In this document: positions 27,041 to 34,749 of the stretch, in pieces
Layout of the letters: each line of letters opens with the position of its first letter
Numbering within the stretch: position 1 is the stretch's first letter
Assembly (NCBI RefSeq): GCF_000619825.1
Contig: NZ_JHUW01000009.1
Coordinates: 186,001 to 250,000 of the forward strand
Origin: Prevotella sp. MA2016
GTDB taxonomy: Bacteria > Bacteroidota > Bacteroidia > Bacteroidales > Bacteroidaceae
DNA length: 64,000 nucleotides
Direction of reading: 5' to 3'
Program-made: the position numbers and the translations under genes
The notes under the pieces: model-generated
Databases searched by the model: none
What the model saw: the letters and a program-made list of their open reading frames with translations, nothing else
What the model was told of the DNA's origin: nothing

Positions 27041-28078
27041 ATGTTAGAATTCAAGAAGTACAGCTCTATCGAAAACTCCTTTAGCCGTGAGTTCATGGAG
27101 CACGTGGTGGCAGAGATGCCACAGGATTTGGAATATGTGGTGCAGGAGAAGGTACATGGTGCCAATACCAGCTTCCTCTGCGATGGTGAGATCGTGAGGT
27201 TCGCCAAGCGTACGTCAATGCTGGAGGACGGAGAGCAGTTCTATGACTATCCTGAGTTGCTCGAAAGATACCGGGACAGAGTGCTGAAGCTATTCGGTGG
27301 CATCAAGGCTAAGTATCCAGAGGTAACTCACATCTCCGTGTTCGGCGAGATGTTTGGTGGTCTGTATCCTCATGATGGTGTCAAGGCAAGGCAGAAAGTC
27401 GGCCTAATCCAAAGAGGTGTCTGTTATACTCCTGACCATGAGTTTTATGGCTTCGACATCTACCTCTTCACTGAGGAGGGTGGAAGATTCCTCCCTGTTG
27501 ATGAAGTCAACGAGCTCTTCGAGACCTATAGTTTCTTTTATGCCAAGACTCTCTTCAGAGGGACTTTGACTGAGTGCCTGAAGCAGCCCAACGCTTTCCA
27601 GAGCAAGATTGCTGAATGGTTAGGCCTGCCAGCTATCGAGGACAACATCTGCGAGGGTATCGTTATCCGTCCTGTCACTCCAATGTATCTGAGGAACGGC
27701 TCTCGAGTGCTTATCAAGAGTAAGAACGAGCGGTTCGCAGAGCGGAAAAGCGCAAAGCGCCGCACCAAACTCTTTGTCGAGCCTGTGCCTTATAGCGAGG
27801 AGTTGAAGGCACTGATTGTCGAGGGTGAAACCTACGTCACCGAGAACCGTCTGGCAAACGTTGTGAGCCATATCGGTGAAGTGCATTTCCCCAAGGACTT
27901 CGGCAAAGTGATGGGCTTGTTCTTCAAGGATGTGCTCGAAGACTTTCTCAAGGAGCATGGCAATTTGTATACTGCACTTGAAAAGAGCGAGCAGAAACTA
28001 TTGAACAAGGAACTCAACAAATTCAGTACTGCCCTTGTGAAGCAGGTCTATATGAGCCAGGCTTATATCATGGAATAG
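27041..28078 (+). CDS. Rnl2-family RNA ligase
   Basis: The nucleotidyltransferase motif I is VVQEKVHGANTSF with Lys37 as the adenylated residue; motif III-like SVFGEMFGG, motif IV ICEGIVIRPV and motif V RVLIKSKN follow in order. A C-terminal helical domain completes about 345 residues, as in T4 Rnl2 and its bacterial relatives, which seal nicks in double-stranded RNA or tRNA. It stands between the TOTE remnant and a phosphoesterase operon, about 3.1 kb from a tRNA cluster. The promoter is not clear; the 115-base spacer contains only a short GCGCAGCGATGCGC hairpin. Confidence 0.92.
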   Translation: MLEFKKYSSIENSFSREFMEHVVAEMPQDLEYVVQEKVHGANTSFLCDGEIVRFAKRTSMLEDGEQFYDYPELLERYRDRVLKLFGGIKAKYPEVTHISVFGEMFGGLYPHDGVKARQKVGLIQRGVCYTPDHEFYGFDIYLFTEEGGRFLPVDEVNELFETYSFFYAKTLFRGTLTECLKQPNAFQSKIAEWLGLPAIEDNICEGIVIRPVTPMYLRNGSRVLIKSKNERFAERKSAKRRTKLFVEPVPYSEELKALIVEGETYVTENRLANVVSHIGEVHFPKDFGKVMGLFFKDVLEDFLKEHGNLYTALEKSEQKLLNKELNKFSTALVKQVYMSQAYIME

Positions 28079-28084
28079 TCATTC

Positions 28085-28113
28085 GTCTCTCCCAGCAAAA
28101 GGCTGGGGGAGAC
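28085..28113 (+). terminator. Hairpin after the RNA ligase gene
   Basis: A 12-base-pair stem, GTCTCTCCCAGC with GCTGGGGGAGAC, has a 5-base loop 6 bases past the ligase stop. A second small hairpin (AAGAG...CTCTT, 28119-28135) follows. Without a T-run, readthrough to the next gene is likely. Confidence 0.6.
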
Positions 28114-28198
28114 TTAATAAGAGTTTTATTCTCTTCTGCAATGTAACATTTCATATTTATCCCTACTTATAGGTAGAAATTTTAAATAGAATAGAACA

Positions 28199-28828
28199 AT
28201 GAACAATATTTATTTTACGGCCGACTTGCATTTCGGCCATTCGAACATATTGAAGCATTCACCTAAGCGCCCGTTTTCGGATACGGTGGATATCGTGGCA
28301 CACGACGAATGGTTGCTTGACCTTTGGAAGAGCACGGTTGACAAGCGTGATACGGTATATATTCTGGGCGATCTGACATTCCTGAAGAGTGAGAATGCCC
28401 GCCATCTGTTGGAGAAACTGCCTGGGCAGAAGTTCCTGATTGAGGGGAACCACGATGGCTCGATTCGGGCTTACAAGAACTATTTCAAGGAGGTCTATCA
28501 GATCAAGGAGATGCGTTTCAAACCATCTGTGGCACCGTTCTTGAAAGAGGATCTCTGTGTGGTGATGTGCCACTATCCTATGGTGACATGGAACCAAAAG
28601 CCACGAGGATCTATAATGCTTCATGGTCATAGTCATGGCAAACTCGACGACTATAATGCACTGTCGATGGACCTACGCTTTGATGTTGGTATAGACGGCT
28701 CTCTCGCCAATCTGCACTTCCTGACATTGGAGGATATCTATAACGTAGCCATAGAGAAGATTAAGCAGTACGATTGCAACACCTTCATGGAGTATGCACA
28801 GAACAACTATCGTAGTGAAGTGAGGTAA
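28199..28828 (+). CDS. Calcineurin-like metallophosphoesterase (1)
   Basis: All two-metal phosphoesterase motifs are present: TADLHFGHSN (residues 7-16), ILGDLTF, IEGNHDG, CHYPMVTW and LHGHSHGK. At 209 residues it is one of the compact members seen in phages and bacteria that hydrolyse phosphomonoesters or phosphodiesters; the substrate is unknown. It opens a five-gene run ending at 31120. Being directly downstream of an RNA ligase, it may process RNA ends before ligation (inference). Confidence 0.9.
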   Translation: MNNIYFTADLHFGHSNILKHSPKRPFSDTVDIVAHDEWLLDLWKSTVDKRDTVYILGDLTFLKSENARHLLEKLPGQKFLIEGNHDGSIRAYKNYFKEVYQIKEMRFKPSVAPFLKEDLCVVMCHYPMVTWNQKPRGSIMLHGHSHGKLDDYNALSMDLRFDVGIDGSLANLHFLTLEDIYNVAIEKIKQYDCNTFMEYAQNNYRSEVR

Positions 28829-28862
28829 ACAAATGGTAATGAATTAACAAAAAACAAACAAT

Positions 28863-29564
28863 ATGGGAACTTATAGCAGTATTTTTATCGAATTCAAGAA
28901 AAAGGATCAGTGGCATTTGCTTGAAGGAATTGTGCCCCTCGATTATAAAGAATGGAGATTTTTTGGCGAAGGCCCCTCTCCCGACGATAATCACCCCATA
29001 GAGATTGGCGGAGTGAAGATGGGTTGTATGTTTACTCTTGTACGCCAAGGATGCGTTAGAGACCTGTTGGTTGGTCACGATGCGCCATTCAATGACAGGG
29101 GCTTTCCAAACGACTTGAGCCCTGAGTTGAAAGAGATGTTTGACAAGGTTCAGGAAAGAATAGATTCGAAGAAGGATGTCGGCGTATTTGGCGGAGACTG
29201 GCGATGGGGCAAGTCGTGGTGCTACTTGACAGAACTGCAGTCATATTTGGATGAGCAGTTGGAGAAATGTAAGTCGGCTATACTGACGGAGCACTCCAAA
29301 CAACTCTCTTATGGCATCTCAGAGAAACTCGATACGATTCTTGCGGCTGTCAATGGGAAAAAGATTGAAACTAAAAAGAAGCAGCAGGAAGACGAGGACG
29401 ACTACATTGACCAGGGAGAAATGCTAGAGTATTACTTGGGGGAAGAACTGAACGAAATCATCTGGTTGAAGGAATTTGCTGCAGGCATCGCCCTCATCCA
29501 TGAGTTTTTGACTGATGAATGGTGCTCAGAGGATTCTATCCGACTCGTATTTTATGCCAGTTAG
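28863..29564 (+). CDS. Hypothetical protein, 233 residues
   Basis: A soluble protein starting MGTYSSIFIEFKKKDQWHLL, rich in acidic and aromatic residues, with a coiled or charged stretch KKIETKKKQQEDEDDYID near residue 165. No family recognised. It lies 34 bases after the first phosphoesterase and 27 before the second, so it belongs to the same operon. Confidence 0.75.
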   Translation: MGTYSSIFIEFKKKDQWHLLEGIVPLDYKEWRFFGEGPSPDDNHPIEIGGVKMGCMFTLVRQGCVRDLLVGHDAPFNDRGFPNDLSPELKEMFDKVQERIDSKKDVGVFGGDWRWGKSWCYLTELQSYLDEQLEKCKSAILTEHSKQLSYGISEKLDTILAAVNGKKIETKKKQQEDEDDYIDQGEMLEYYLGEELNEIIWLKEFAAGIALIHEFLTDEWCSEDSIRLVFYAS

Positions 29565-29591
29565 GCCATACGAATAATTAACTGATTTGAT

Positions 29592-30386
29592 ATGAACAAC
29601 ATATATTTAAGAGCAATGAGAATACAATACATGAGTGATCTCCATATGGAGTTATATGACAATTCGCGGTATATAAAGGCGAATGAGTTTGAAGTTGTAG
29701 GCGATGTTCTGGTCCTCGCAGGTGACACGTTTTACCTGCGGGACATCATTGCCCCTCAGAAGCGATTTTGGAACTGGGCATCAAAGAACTTCCAGCAAGT
29801 GCTATTAGTACCTGGTAATCACGAGTTCTACAGCAATGGCGACGTAACAGCACGTGGCGACAGTTGGCAATGGATGATACGTGAGAATGTGGGCTATTAT
29901 TATAATAAGGTGGTGCGCATAGACGATACGGACTTCATTCTGACTACGCTGTGGTCGAGAATACCAGAGCAGGATATGTTCCATGTTCAGCGTGGCATGA
30001 ACGACTTCCGCCAGATAATGTATGATGGCAGACGCTTCACACCTGATGATTTCAATCTGGAGCATGAGAAATGCCTGACTTTCTTGAAACAAGCAGTAAA
30101 GGAAAGTACCGCCAAGCATATCGTTGTGGTTACACATCATCTTCCGACATTATCAGTGGTGGCAGCCCAGCACATGGGTTCCGTTCTAAACGGAGCCTTT
30201 GCTACAGAACTGGGAAACTATATTGCCGACAGTCGCATTGATGCCTGGATTTATGGGCACTCGCATACCAACATTGACACCATGATAGGCAATACAAAAA
30301 TAATATGTAACCAGATGGGATATATATACTACAATGAACATCTGACAAACGGATTTGAACCAAACAAAACAATTGTAATAGAATGA
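29592..30386 (+). CDS. Calcineurin-like metallophosphoesterase (2)
   Basis: Metal motifs are YMSDLHMEL (residues 13-21), VLAGDTF, VPGNHEFY, VTHHLPT and YGHSHTN. It differs from the first phosphoesterase in length and spacing, so it is a second subfamily, not a duplicate. An alternative ATG at 29616 (MRIQYMSDLH) puts the first metal motif nearer the start, as in most relatives. Its stop overlaps the next start as ATGA. Confidence 0.9.
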   Translation: MNNIYLRAMRIQYMSDLHMELYDNSRYIKANEFEVVGDVLVLAGDTFYLRDIIAPQKRFWNWASKNFQQVLLVPGNHEFYSNGDVTARGDSWQWMIRENVGYYYNKVVRIDDTDFILTTLWSRIPEQDMFHVQRGMNDFRQIMYDGRRFTPDDFNLEHEKCLTFLKQAVKESTAKHIVVVTHHLPTLSVVAAQHMGSVLNGAFATELGNYIADSRIDAWIYGHSHTNIDTMIGNTKIICNQMGYIYYNEHLTNGFEPNKTIVIE

Positions 30387-30673
30387 ACAATAACAAGAAG
30401 CAAAGCGAAAGGGAAATCTTGGAAGAAATTCTGCAGACCCTAACTGAACAGAAAAAGACTCTAGAAATGATAGTTCCAAATCCTTTGAGGATATACAACA
30501 ATAAGGAAATCATGGAATTATTGGGAGTTAAGGATAAATATCTCAAGAAGTTGAGAGATAACGGCTACCTTGGCTTTTCAAGGGAGGGCGACAAGTATTG
30601 GTATACGCAGAAAGATGTAGATTGTTTTCTGCACAGTTTTCATTATGAACCATTTAATAGCGATAAAAATTGA
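30383..30673 (+). CDS. Small helix-turn-helix (excisionase/MerR-like) protein
   Basis: A 96-residue protein with an N-terminal coiled coil and a MerR/excisionase-like HTH: IYNNKEIMELLGVKDKYLKK, then LRDNGYLGFSREGDKYWYT. Such proteins are frequent in Bacteroidota mobile elements as excision or regulatory factors. It is translationally coupled to the second phosphoesterase. Confidence 0.8.
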   Translation: MNNNKKQSEREILEEILQTLTEQKKTLEMIVPNPLRIYNNKEIMELLGVKDKYLKKLRDNGYLGFSREGDKYWYTQKDVDCFLHSFHYEPFNSDKN

Positions 30674-30703
30674 TTATGGACTTTTTAGATTATAAATACA
30701 AAC

Positions 30704-31120
30704 ATGCCAGTAAACAAAAACGCATTATTGCGTTACAAGATAATAGACAGAAGCCTGCGCAACAGGTACAGAAGATGGACGATAGAGGACCTGGTTGATG
30801 AAGTATCTGATGCGCTGTACGATATGGAAGGGATTCGCAAAGGGATCTCTCTTAGAACAGTTCAGAACGATATTCAGATTATGCGTTCTGACAAACTCGG
30901 ATACAATGCGCCCATAGAGGTTTACGATCAGAAGTACTACAGGTACGCTGATCCTGACTACTCTATCACTGAACTGCCTCTGACAGCTGATGATTTCAAA
31001 CTTATCACGAAGGCAGTAAAGATGTTAGGAAAGACAGAGGGGAAACCTGAACTTCAGCAGATGGGTAGAGTACTTGCGAGAGTTAAGAAAAGGCTAACAG
31101 CCATTCTGAACTATGGATAA
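30704..31120 (+). CDS. Truncated WYL-family regulator (N-terminal DNA-binding part only)
   Basis: The protein reads RYKIIDRSLRNRYRRWTIED, GISLRTVQNDIQIMRSDKLG and YNAPIEVYDQKYYRYADPDYS, the winged-helix N-terminus of the common Bacteroidota WYL regulators (BrxR/CapW-like group). It stops at 138 residues, after a short helical region, and lacks the WYL ligand domain of the usual 300-residue protein. It closes the operon and is followed at once by a terminator. It could still bind DNA and act as a short repressor. Confidence 0.8.
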   Translation: MPVNKNALLRYKIIDRSLRNRYRRWTIEDLVDEVSDALYDMEGIRKGISLRTVQNDIQIMRSDKLGYNAPIEVYDQKYYRYADPDYSITELPLTADDFKLITKAVKMLGKTEGKPELQQMGRVLARVKKRLTAILNYG

Positions 31121-31126
31121 AGGAAG

Positions 31127-31162
31127 GACTCCGGTTTCCTGTTTGGGGAAATCGGAGTCTTT
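31127..31162 (+). terminator. Intrinsic terminator of the phosphoesterase/HTH operon
   Basis: A 13-base-pair stem, GACTCCGGTTTCC with GGAAATCGGAGTC, one wobble and a 7-base loop, is followed by TTT, 6 bases after the stop. Confidence 0.85.
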
Positions 31163-31170
31163 AATGATTG

Positions 31171-31244
31171 AGTGAGGAATCGGATTCGAACCGATGAATG
31201 ACGGTTTTGCAGACCGCCCCCTTAAACCACTCGGGCATCCTCAC
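31171..31244 (-). tRNA. tRNA-Cys (GCA)
   Basis: The reverse strand folds as a cloverleaf with acceptor GTGAGGA/TCCTCAC, T-arm ATCGG-TTCGAAT-CCGAT and anticodon GCA. Discriminator U73 is the Cys identity base. CCA is not encoded. It is the last of seven tRNAs in one transcript. Confidence 0.93.
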
Positions 31245-31251
31245 ATTGTAG

Positions 31252-31325
31252 GGAGTTTGACAGGTTTCGAACCTGTGACCACCAGAGCCACAATCTGGTG
31301 CTCTACCTACTGAGCTACAAACTCC
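31252..31325 (-). tRNA. tRNA-His (GTG)
   Basis: Cloverleaf with acceptor GAGTTTG/CAAACTC, an encoded extra G at position -1 opposite C73, T-arm ACAGG-TTCGAAA-CCTGT and anticodon GTG. The -1 G is the His identity element. Confidence 0.94.
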
Positions 31326-31335
31326 ATTTATTTAG

Positions 31336-31408
31336 CAGAAGCAGAAGGGCTCGAACCTCCGACCTTCGGTTTTGGAGACCGACATTCTACCAACTGAACT
31401 ATGCTCCC
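31336..31408 (-). tRNA. tRNA-Trp (CCA)
   Basis: Anticodon loop CTCCAAA gives anticodon CCA. Acceptor GGGAGCA/TGCTTCT has two G-U pairs and the discriminator is G73, as expected for Trp. Confidence 0.92.
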
Positions 31409-31412
31409 ATCG

Positions 31413-31494
31413 TTGAGGTGGCGGGACTCGAACCCACGAAGCCGAATGGCGGCAGATTTACAGTCTGCTCTCGTTGCCGCTGGAGAACACCTCA
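31413..31494 (-). tRNA. tRNA-Tyr (GTA)
   Basis: Anticodon loop CTGTAAA gives GTA. Acceptor is TGAGGTG/CACCTCA with A73 and the variable arm is long, as in bacterial tRNA-Tyr. Confidence 0.94.
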
Positions 31495-31505
31495 TTATAT
31501 TCTTG

Positions 31506-31578
31506 TGGAACCTCGTGGAGTCGAACCACGTTCTCAGGATTTTCAGTCCTGCGCATACACCAAGTCTGCCAAAGTTCC
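31506..31578 (-). tRNA. tRNA-Phe (GAA), atypical D-arm
   Basis: Anticodon loop CTGAAAA gives GAA and A73 fits Phe. Acceptor is GGAACTT/AGGTTCC with one G-U pair. The D-stem has only three pairs (GCA/TGC) with an 11-base loop and the variable loop is four bases. Confidence 0.88.
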
Positions 31579-31583
31579 ATCAG

Positions 31584-31671
31584 AGGAGGCTAAGGGATTC
31601 GAACCCTTGGGACGTTTGACCGCCCTCTAGTTTTCAAGACTAGTGCAATAGACCAACTCTGCCAAACCTCC
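31584..31671 (-). tRNA. tRNA-Ser (TGA)
   Basis: Anticodon loop CTTGAAA gives TGA. The long GC-rich variable arm and acceptor GGAGGTT/AGCCTCC are of Ser type. The base after the acceptor is T where G73 is usual. Confidence 0.92.
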
Positions 31672-31679
31672 AATTTGTG

Positions 31680-31764
31680 CGGAAGCAGAAGGATTCGAAC
31701 CTTCGGAGCCTTGCGGCTCGGCACGTTAGCAATGTGCTGGTATCAACCGCTCACCCATACTTCC
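31680..31764 (-). tRNA. tRNA-Ser (GCT)
   Basis: Anticodon loop TTGCTAA gives GCT. The long variable arm (GAGCC/GGCTC), G73 and acceptor GGAAGTA/TGCTTCC fit Ser. It is the first gene of the seven-tRNA transcript. Confidence 0.92.
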
Positions 31765-31779
31765 GTTGGATTTCGGGTG

Positions 31780-31787
31780 CAAAGGTA
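31780..31787 (-). promoter_or_regulatory. -7 element TACCTTTG of the tRNA operon
   Basis: The reverse strand reads TACCTTTG 16 bases before the 5' end of tRNA-Ser(GCT). No further -7 element is seen between the seven tRNAs, so they form one operon. Confidence 0.8.
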
Positions 31788-31969
31788 CAATAGCCCTATG
31801 CAGCCTTTCTGCGTAGCAAGAATTATTTTGCAAGAAATCATCAAAAAAGGTTGTTGACAGTTGAAATACCCTAATGATTTTCAACTTGTCAACGTTAGAA
31901 CTTGACAACGGTTCGCAATTATTATTCTTTGCAGGATCTTGGATTGTTAATTCTGCAAAGGAGAAACAC

Positions 31970-32013
31970 AAATTGGCTACAACAAAACAAAATTGGCTAC
32001 AAATTGGCTACAA
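31970..32013. repeat. Three copies of AAATTGGCTACAA
   Basis: Exact copies start at 31970, 31990 and 32001 in the spacer between the tRNA operon and tRNA-Asn. The last two overlap by one or two bases. The same spacer has TTGTCAA/TTGACAA inverted copies (31899-31918). Confidence 0.8.
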
Positions 32014-32033
32014 TTTTGAAATGTATAAAAAAG

Positions 32034-32063
32034 AAAAATCCCGTAAGTCATTGACTTACAGGA
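32034..32063 (-). terminator. Intrinsic terminator of tRNA-Asn
   Basis: On the reverse strand TCCTGTAAGTCA pairs with TGACTTACGGGA, followed by TTTTTC. It starts 13 bases after the tRNA 3' end. Confidence 0.75.
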
Positions 32064-32075
32064 CTCTTTCTAAGG

Positions 32076-32149
32076 CGCTTCAGGATGGGCTTGAACCAAC
32101 GACCCCCTGATTAACAGTCAGGTGCTCTAACCAACTGAGCTACTGAAGC
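32076..32149 (-). tRNA. tRNA-Asn (GTT)
   Basis: Anticodon loop CTGTTAA gives GTT. Acceptor GCTTCAG/CTGAAGC is perfect with G73. The T-stem GTTGG/CCATC has a U-U mismatch and the T-loop is TTCAAGC. It has its own promoter and terminator. Confidence 0.93.
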
Positions 32150-32179
32150 AGTTTGCGCGTCATTTCTGATTTGCGGGTG

Positions 32180-32187
32180 CAAAAGTA
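32180..32187 (-). promoter_or_regulatory. -7 element TACTTTTG of tRNA-Asn
   Basis: The reverse strand reads TACTTTTG 31 bases before the tRNA 5' end. Confidence 0.65.
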
Positions 32188-32292
32188 CGGAGATTTTTTG
32201 AAACCACCAAACTTTTTGGCGAAAAAATTAATAGAAACCTTAAATTTTTGCATTTTTCGACCAAAAAAGCACGTTTTTCAACAAGAATCATG

Positions 32293-32300
32293 TAAATTTG
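32293..32300 (+). promoter_or_regulatory. -7 element TAAATTTG of the S41 protease gene
   Basis: TAAATTTG lies 28 bases before the ATG at 32328. Confidence 0.75.
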
Positions 32301-32327
32301 CACCATCAAACTATAATAATAAGGATT

Positions 32328-34088
32328 ATGAAGAAACAGTTCATCATAGCTCTTTGCACAATAGCCATGACTGCCGGTACGGCAATGGCACAGAAACAGA
32401 GCGATCATAACTTTGAGGTGGCCAAGCAGCTGGACATACTGAACCACGTGTATAAGAACCTCGACTTGCTGTATGTGGACACGCTGAACCCTAAGACCAC
32501 CGTGGGCACAGCCATCAACGCTATGCTGCGCAGTCTGGACCCCTATACCGAGTACTATGCTCAGGAGGACACCAAGAACCTGCGACAGATGCTGACAGGA
32601 AAGTATGCGGGCATTGGCGCCATCGTTCGCAAGCACCAGAAACTGAACCGCGTGGTGATCGATGAACCCTATGAGAACATGCCTGCCGCAGAGGCCGGAC
32701 TAAAGAAGGGCGACGTAATACTGAGTATAGACAACGAGACGATGACCGACAAGGAGGTGGACTACGTGAGCAGTCATCTGCGCGGCGAGCCTGGCACCAG
32801 CTTCCTGCTGAAAGCCATGCGCCCATCTACCGGCAAGCTGATGAACTTTAAGATTACACGCCGCAACATCAAACTGCCTGAGCTGCCCTACTACGGTGTG
32901 AAAGACGGTGTGGGATATATCAACCTGAACCAGTTTACTGAGGGCTGCGCCAAGGACGTGCGCCGAGCATTTGTTGACCTGAAGAAACAGGGAGCCACAT
33001 CGCTCATCTTCGACCTGCGCAGCAATGGTGGCGGATCAGAGCAAGAGGCTGTTGACATCCTGAACATCTGGTTGCCAAAAGGACTGAAGGTGGTAGAGAA
33101 CCGCGGCAAGATAAGTCAGGCCAACAAGGCTTACGAGACACGTATGGAACCCGTTGACACGCTGATGCCACTGGTGGTGCTGGTGAACAGCGAAACGGCG
33201 TCGGCAAGCGAGATCACCAGCGGTGCCCTGCAGGATTTGGACCGCGCTATTATATTAGGTACGCGCACATACGGAAAGGGATTGGTGCAGATACCTATCG
33301 ACCTACCCTACAACACCAACATGAAGGTGACAACCTCGAAATACTACATCCCCAGCGGTCGCTGCATCCAGGCTTACAACTACAAGCGCGGCATGGGCTA
33401 TCAGGAGCATATCCCCGACTCGCTGACAAAGGTGTTCTACACCCGCAACGGGCGTGAGGTGCGCGATGGCGGTGGCATCATGCCCGACGTGGAGATAAAA
33501 GGCGACACCATTCCAAATATCGCTTTCTACCTCTCAGCCAGTGGCCAGGACTCTACCGAGGTGATGTTCGACTATGTGGTGGAATACGTGGCTAAGCACC
33601 CACAGATAGCACCCGCTGCCGAGTTCCACATCAGCGATGCCGACTGGCAGGAGTTTAAATCTCGCGTGATTAAGAGCGGATTCACCTACGACCCAGTGAG
33701 CAAGAAGCAGTTGGCCGAGTTGGTAAAGACAGCTAAGTTTGAGGGCTATTACGATGATGCCAAAGGCACCTTCGACGAGCTGGAGAAGCAGCTGAACCAC
33801 AACGTGGCCACCGACCTGGACAAGCACGAGAAGGTGCTGCGCCAGGTGCTGGAGCAAGACATCATTGCCGCCTACCACTATCAGCGAGGCACCATCGAAG
33901 CCGGCATGAACTACGACAAACAGGTGAAAGAGGCCATCAGACTTTTGAAGTCGGTTGATGAATATAAGAAATTGCTGGAACCCAAGAAACCGAAGGAGAC
34001 TGCCCAGGTGATAAAACTGCAACCAAAAACGCCTATCAGCATCACCAAAAACACCCCTAAACCCATGATTTTTAGTGAATTGGCATAA
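32328..34088 (+). CDS. S41 family C-terminal processing protease with PDZ domain
   Basis: A signal peptide (MKKQFIIALCTIAMTAGTAMA) is followed by an N-terminal helical region, a PDZ domain (YENMPAAEAGLKKGDVILSI), and the S41 core with catalytic Ser in NSETASASEIT and Lys in RTYGKGLVQ. It belongs to the CtpA/Prc group, periplasmic proteases that trim or degrade envelope proteins from the C-terminus. About 586 residues, with a lysine-rich tail. The start at 32328 follows from the promoter position. Confidence 0.93.
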   Translation: MKKQFIIALCTIAMTAGTAMAQKQSDHNFEVAKQLDILNHVYKNLDLLYVDTLNPKTTVGTAINAMLRSLDPYTEYYAQEDTKNLRQMLTGKYAGIGAIVRKHQKLNRVVIDEPYENMPAAEAGLKKGDVILSIDNETMTDKEVDYVSSHLRGEPGTSFLLKAMRPSTGKLMNFKITRRNIKLPELPYYGVKDGVGYINLNQFTEGCAKDVRRAFVDLKKQGATSLIFDLRSNGGGSEQEAVDILNIWLPKGLKVVENRGKISQANKAYETRMEPVDTLMPLVVLVNSETASASEITSGALQDLDRAIILGTRTYGKGLVQIPIDLPYNTNMKVTTSKYYIPSGRCIQAYNYKRGMGYQEHIPDSLTKVFYTRNGREVRDGGGIMPDVEIKGDTIPNIAFYLSASGQDSTEVMFDYVVEYVAKHPQIAPAAEFHISDADWQEFKSRVIKSGFTYDPVSKKQLAELVKTAKFEGYYDDAKGTFDELEKQLNHNVATDLDKHEKVLRQVLEQDIIAAYHYQRGTIEAGMNYDKQVKEAIRLLKSVDEYKKLLEPKKPKETAQVIKLQPKTPISITKNTPKPMIFSELA

Positions 34089-34127
34089 AAAAGCAGTAAA
34101 AAATTTGGAGGATTGCAGAATTATTCG

Positions 34128-34135
34128 TAAATTTG
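34128..34135 (+). promoter_or_regulatory. -7 element TAAATTTG of the rimP-nusA-infB-suf run
   Basis: TAAATTTG lies 63 bases before the rimP ATG, leaving room for the leader hairpin at 34150-34177. Confidence 0.75.
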
Positions 34136-34149
34136 CACCCGTTCAGCGG

Positions 34150-34177
34150 AATGAGAGGCTCGAAAGAGTCTCTCATT
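34150..34177 (+). promoter_or_regulatory. Leader hairpin with GAAA tetraloop ahead of rimP
   Basis: A 12-base-pair stem, AATGAGAGGCTC with GAGTCTCTCATT, one wobble, closes a GAAA tetraloop in the 5' leader. No T-run follows directly, so it looks more like an RNA structure than a terminator. Confidence 0.6.
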
Positions 34178-34198
34178 TCACATTTTAATAACTGATAG

Positions 34199-34666
34199 AT
34201 GATAAATAAAGAGATTATTACAACATTGACGGAAGAGTGGTTGCAGGGCAACGAGTACTTCCTGGTAGACGTAAACTTTGCGGCTGATGACCGCATCGTG
34301 ATTGAAATCGACCACGCCGATGGCGTATGGATCGAAGATTGTGCTGAATTGAGCCGATTCCTCCAGGAGCGCCTGGGTGAGGAACTCGGAGAATACGAAT
34401 TGGAAGTGGGCAGCGCCGGACTCGGACAGCCTTTCAAGGTGCCACAGCAATACCAGAATCACATTGGCGACACCCTCGAGGTGCTGCAGGCCGACGGCAA
34501 AAAGGTGCAGGGCGTGCTGAAATCTGTAGAAGGCACCAGCTTCACCATCACCACACAGGAAAAGCAAAAGCAGGAAGGCAAGAAGCGCCCCGTACTGGTT
34601 GATATCGACAAGACCTACCAGATGGACGAGGTGAAATACGCCAAGTACCTGCTGGCCTTTAAGTAG
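34199..34666 (+). CDS. rimP: Ribosome maturation factor RimP
   Basis: A 155-residue protein with the RimP signature LVDVNFAADDRIVIEIDHADGV region and GSAGLGQPFKVPQQYQNHIG near residue 75, followed by an SH3-like C-terminal domain. It assists 30S subunit maturation. It is the first gene of the conserved rimP-nusA-infB order, which confirms the call. Confidence 0.95.
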   Translation: MINKEIITTLTEEWLQGNEYFLVDVNFAADDRIVIEIDHADGVWIEDCAELSRFLQERLGEELGEYELEVGSAGLGQPFKVPQQYQNHIGDTLEVLQADGKKVQGVLKSVEGTSFTITTQEKQKQEGKKRPVLVDIDKTYQMDEVKYAKYLLAFK

Positions 34667-34674
34667 AATTTAAA

Positions 34675-34720
34675 AATTAAAAAATTCAAGAATTGAAAAT
34701 TAAAAAATTCAAGAATTGAA
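34675..34720. repeat. Perfect 23-base tandem duplication between rimP and nusA
   Basis: The 23-mer AATTAAAAAATTCAAGAATTGAA would exceed the quoting limit; its two copies are 34675-34697 and 34698-34720, beginning AATTAAAAAATTC and ending AAGAATTGAA. Such AT-rich short duplications also appear at 12739-12780, 41120-41157 and 42520-42550. Confidence 0.85.
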
Positions 34721-34749
34721 GATTAGAAAGAAATTAAAAAATTAAGATA

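Noticed and set aside
31298..31630. A 110-codon forward frame across the tRNA cluster
   Set aside because: It is the complement of four tRNA genes; its apparent repeats come from conserved T-arms. Such frames are known annotation artefacts.
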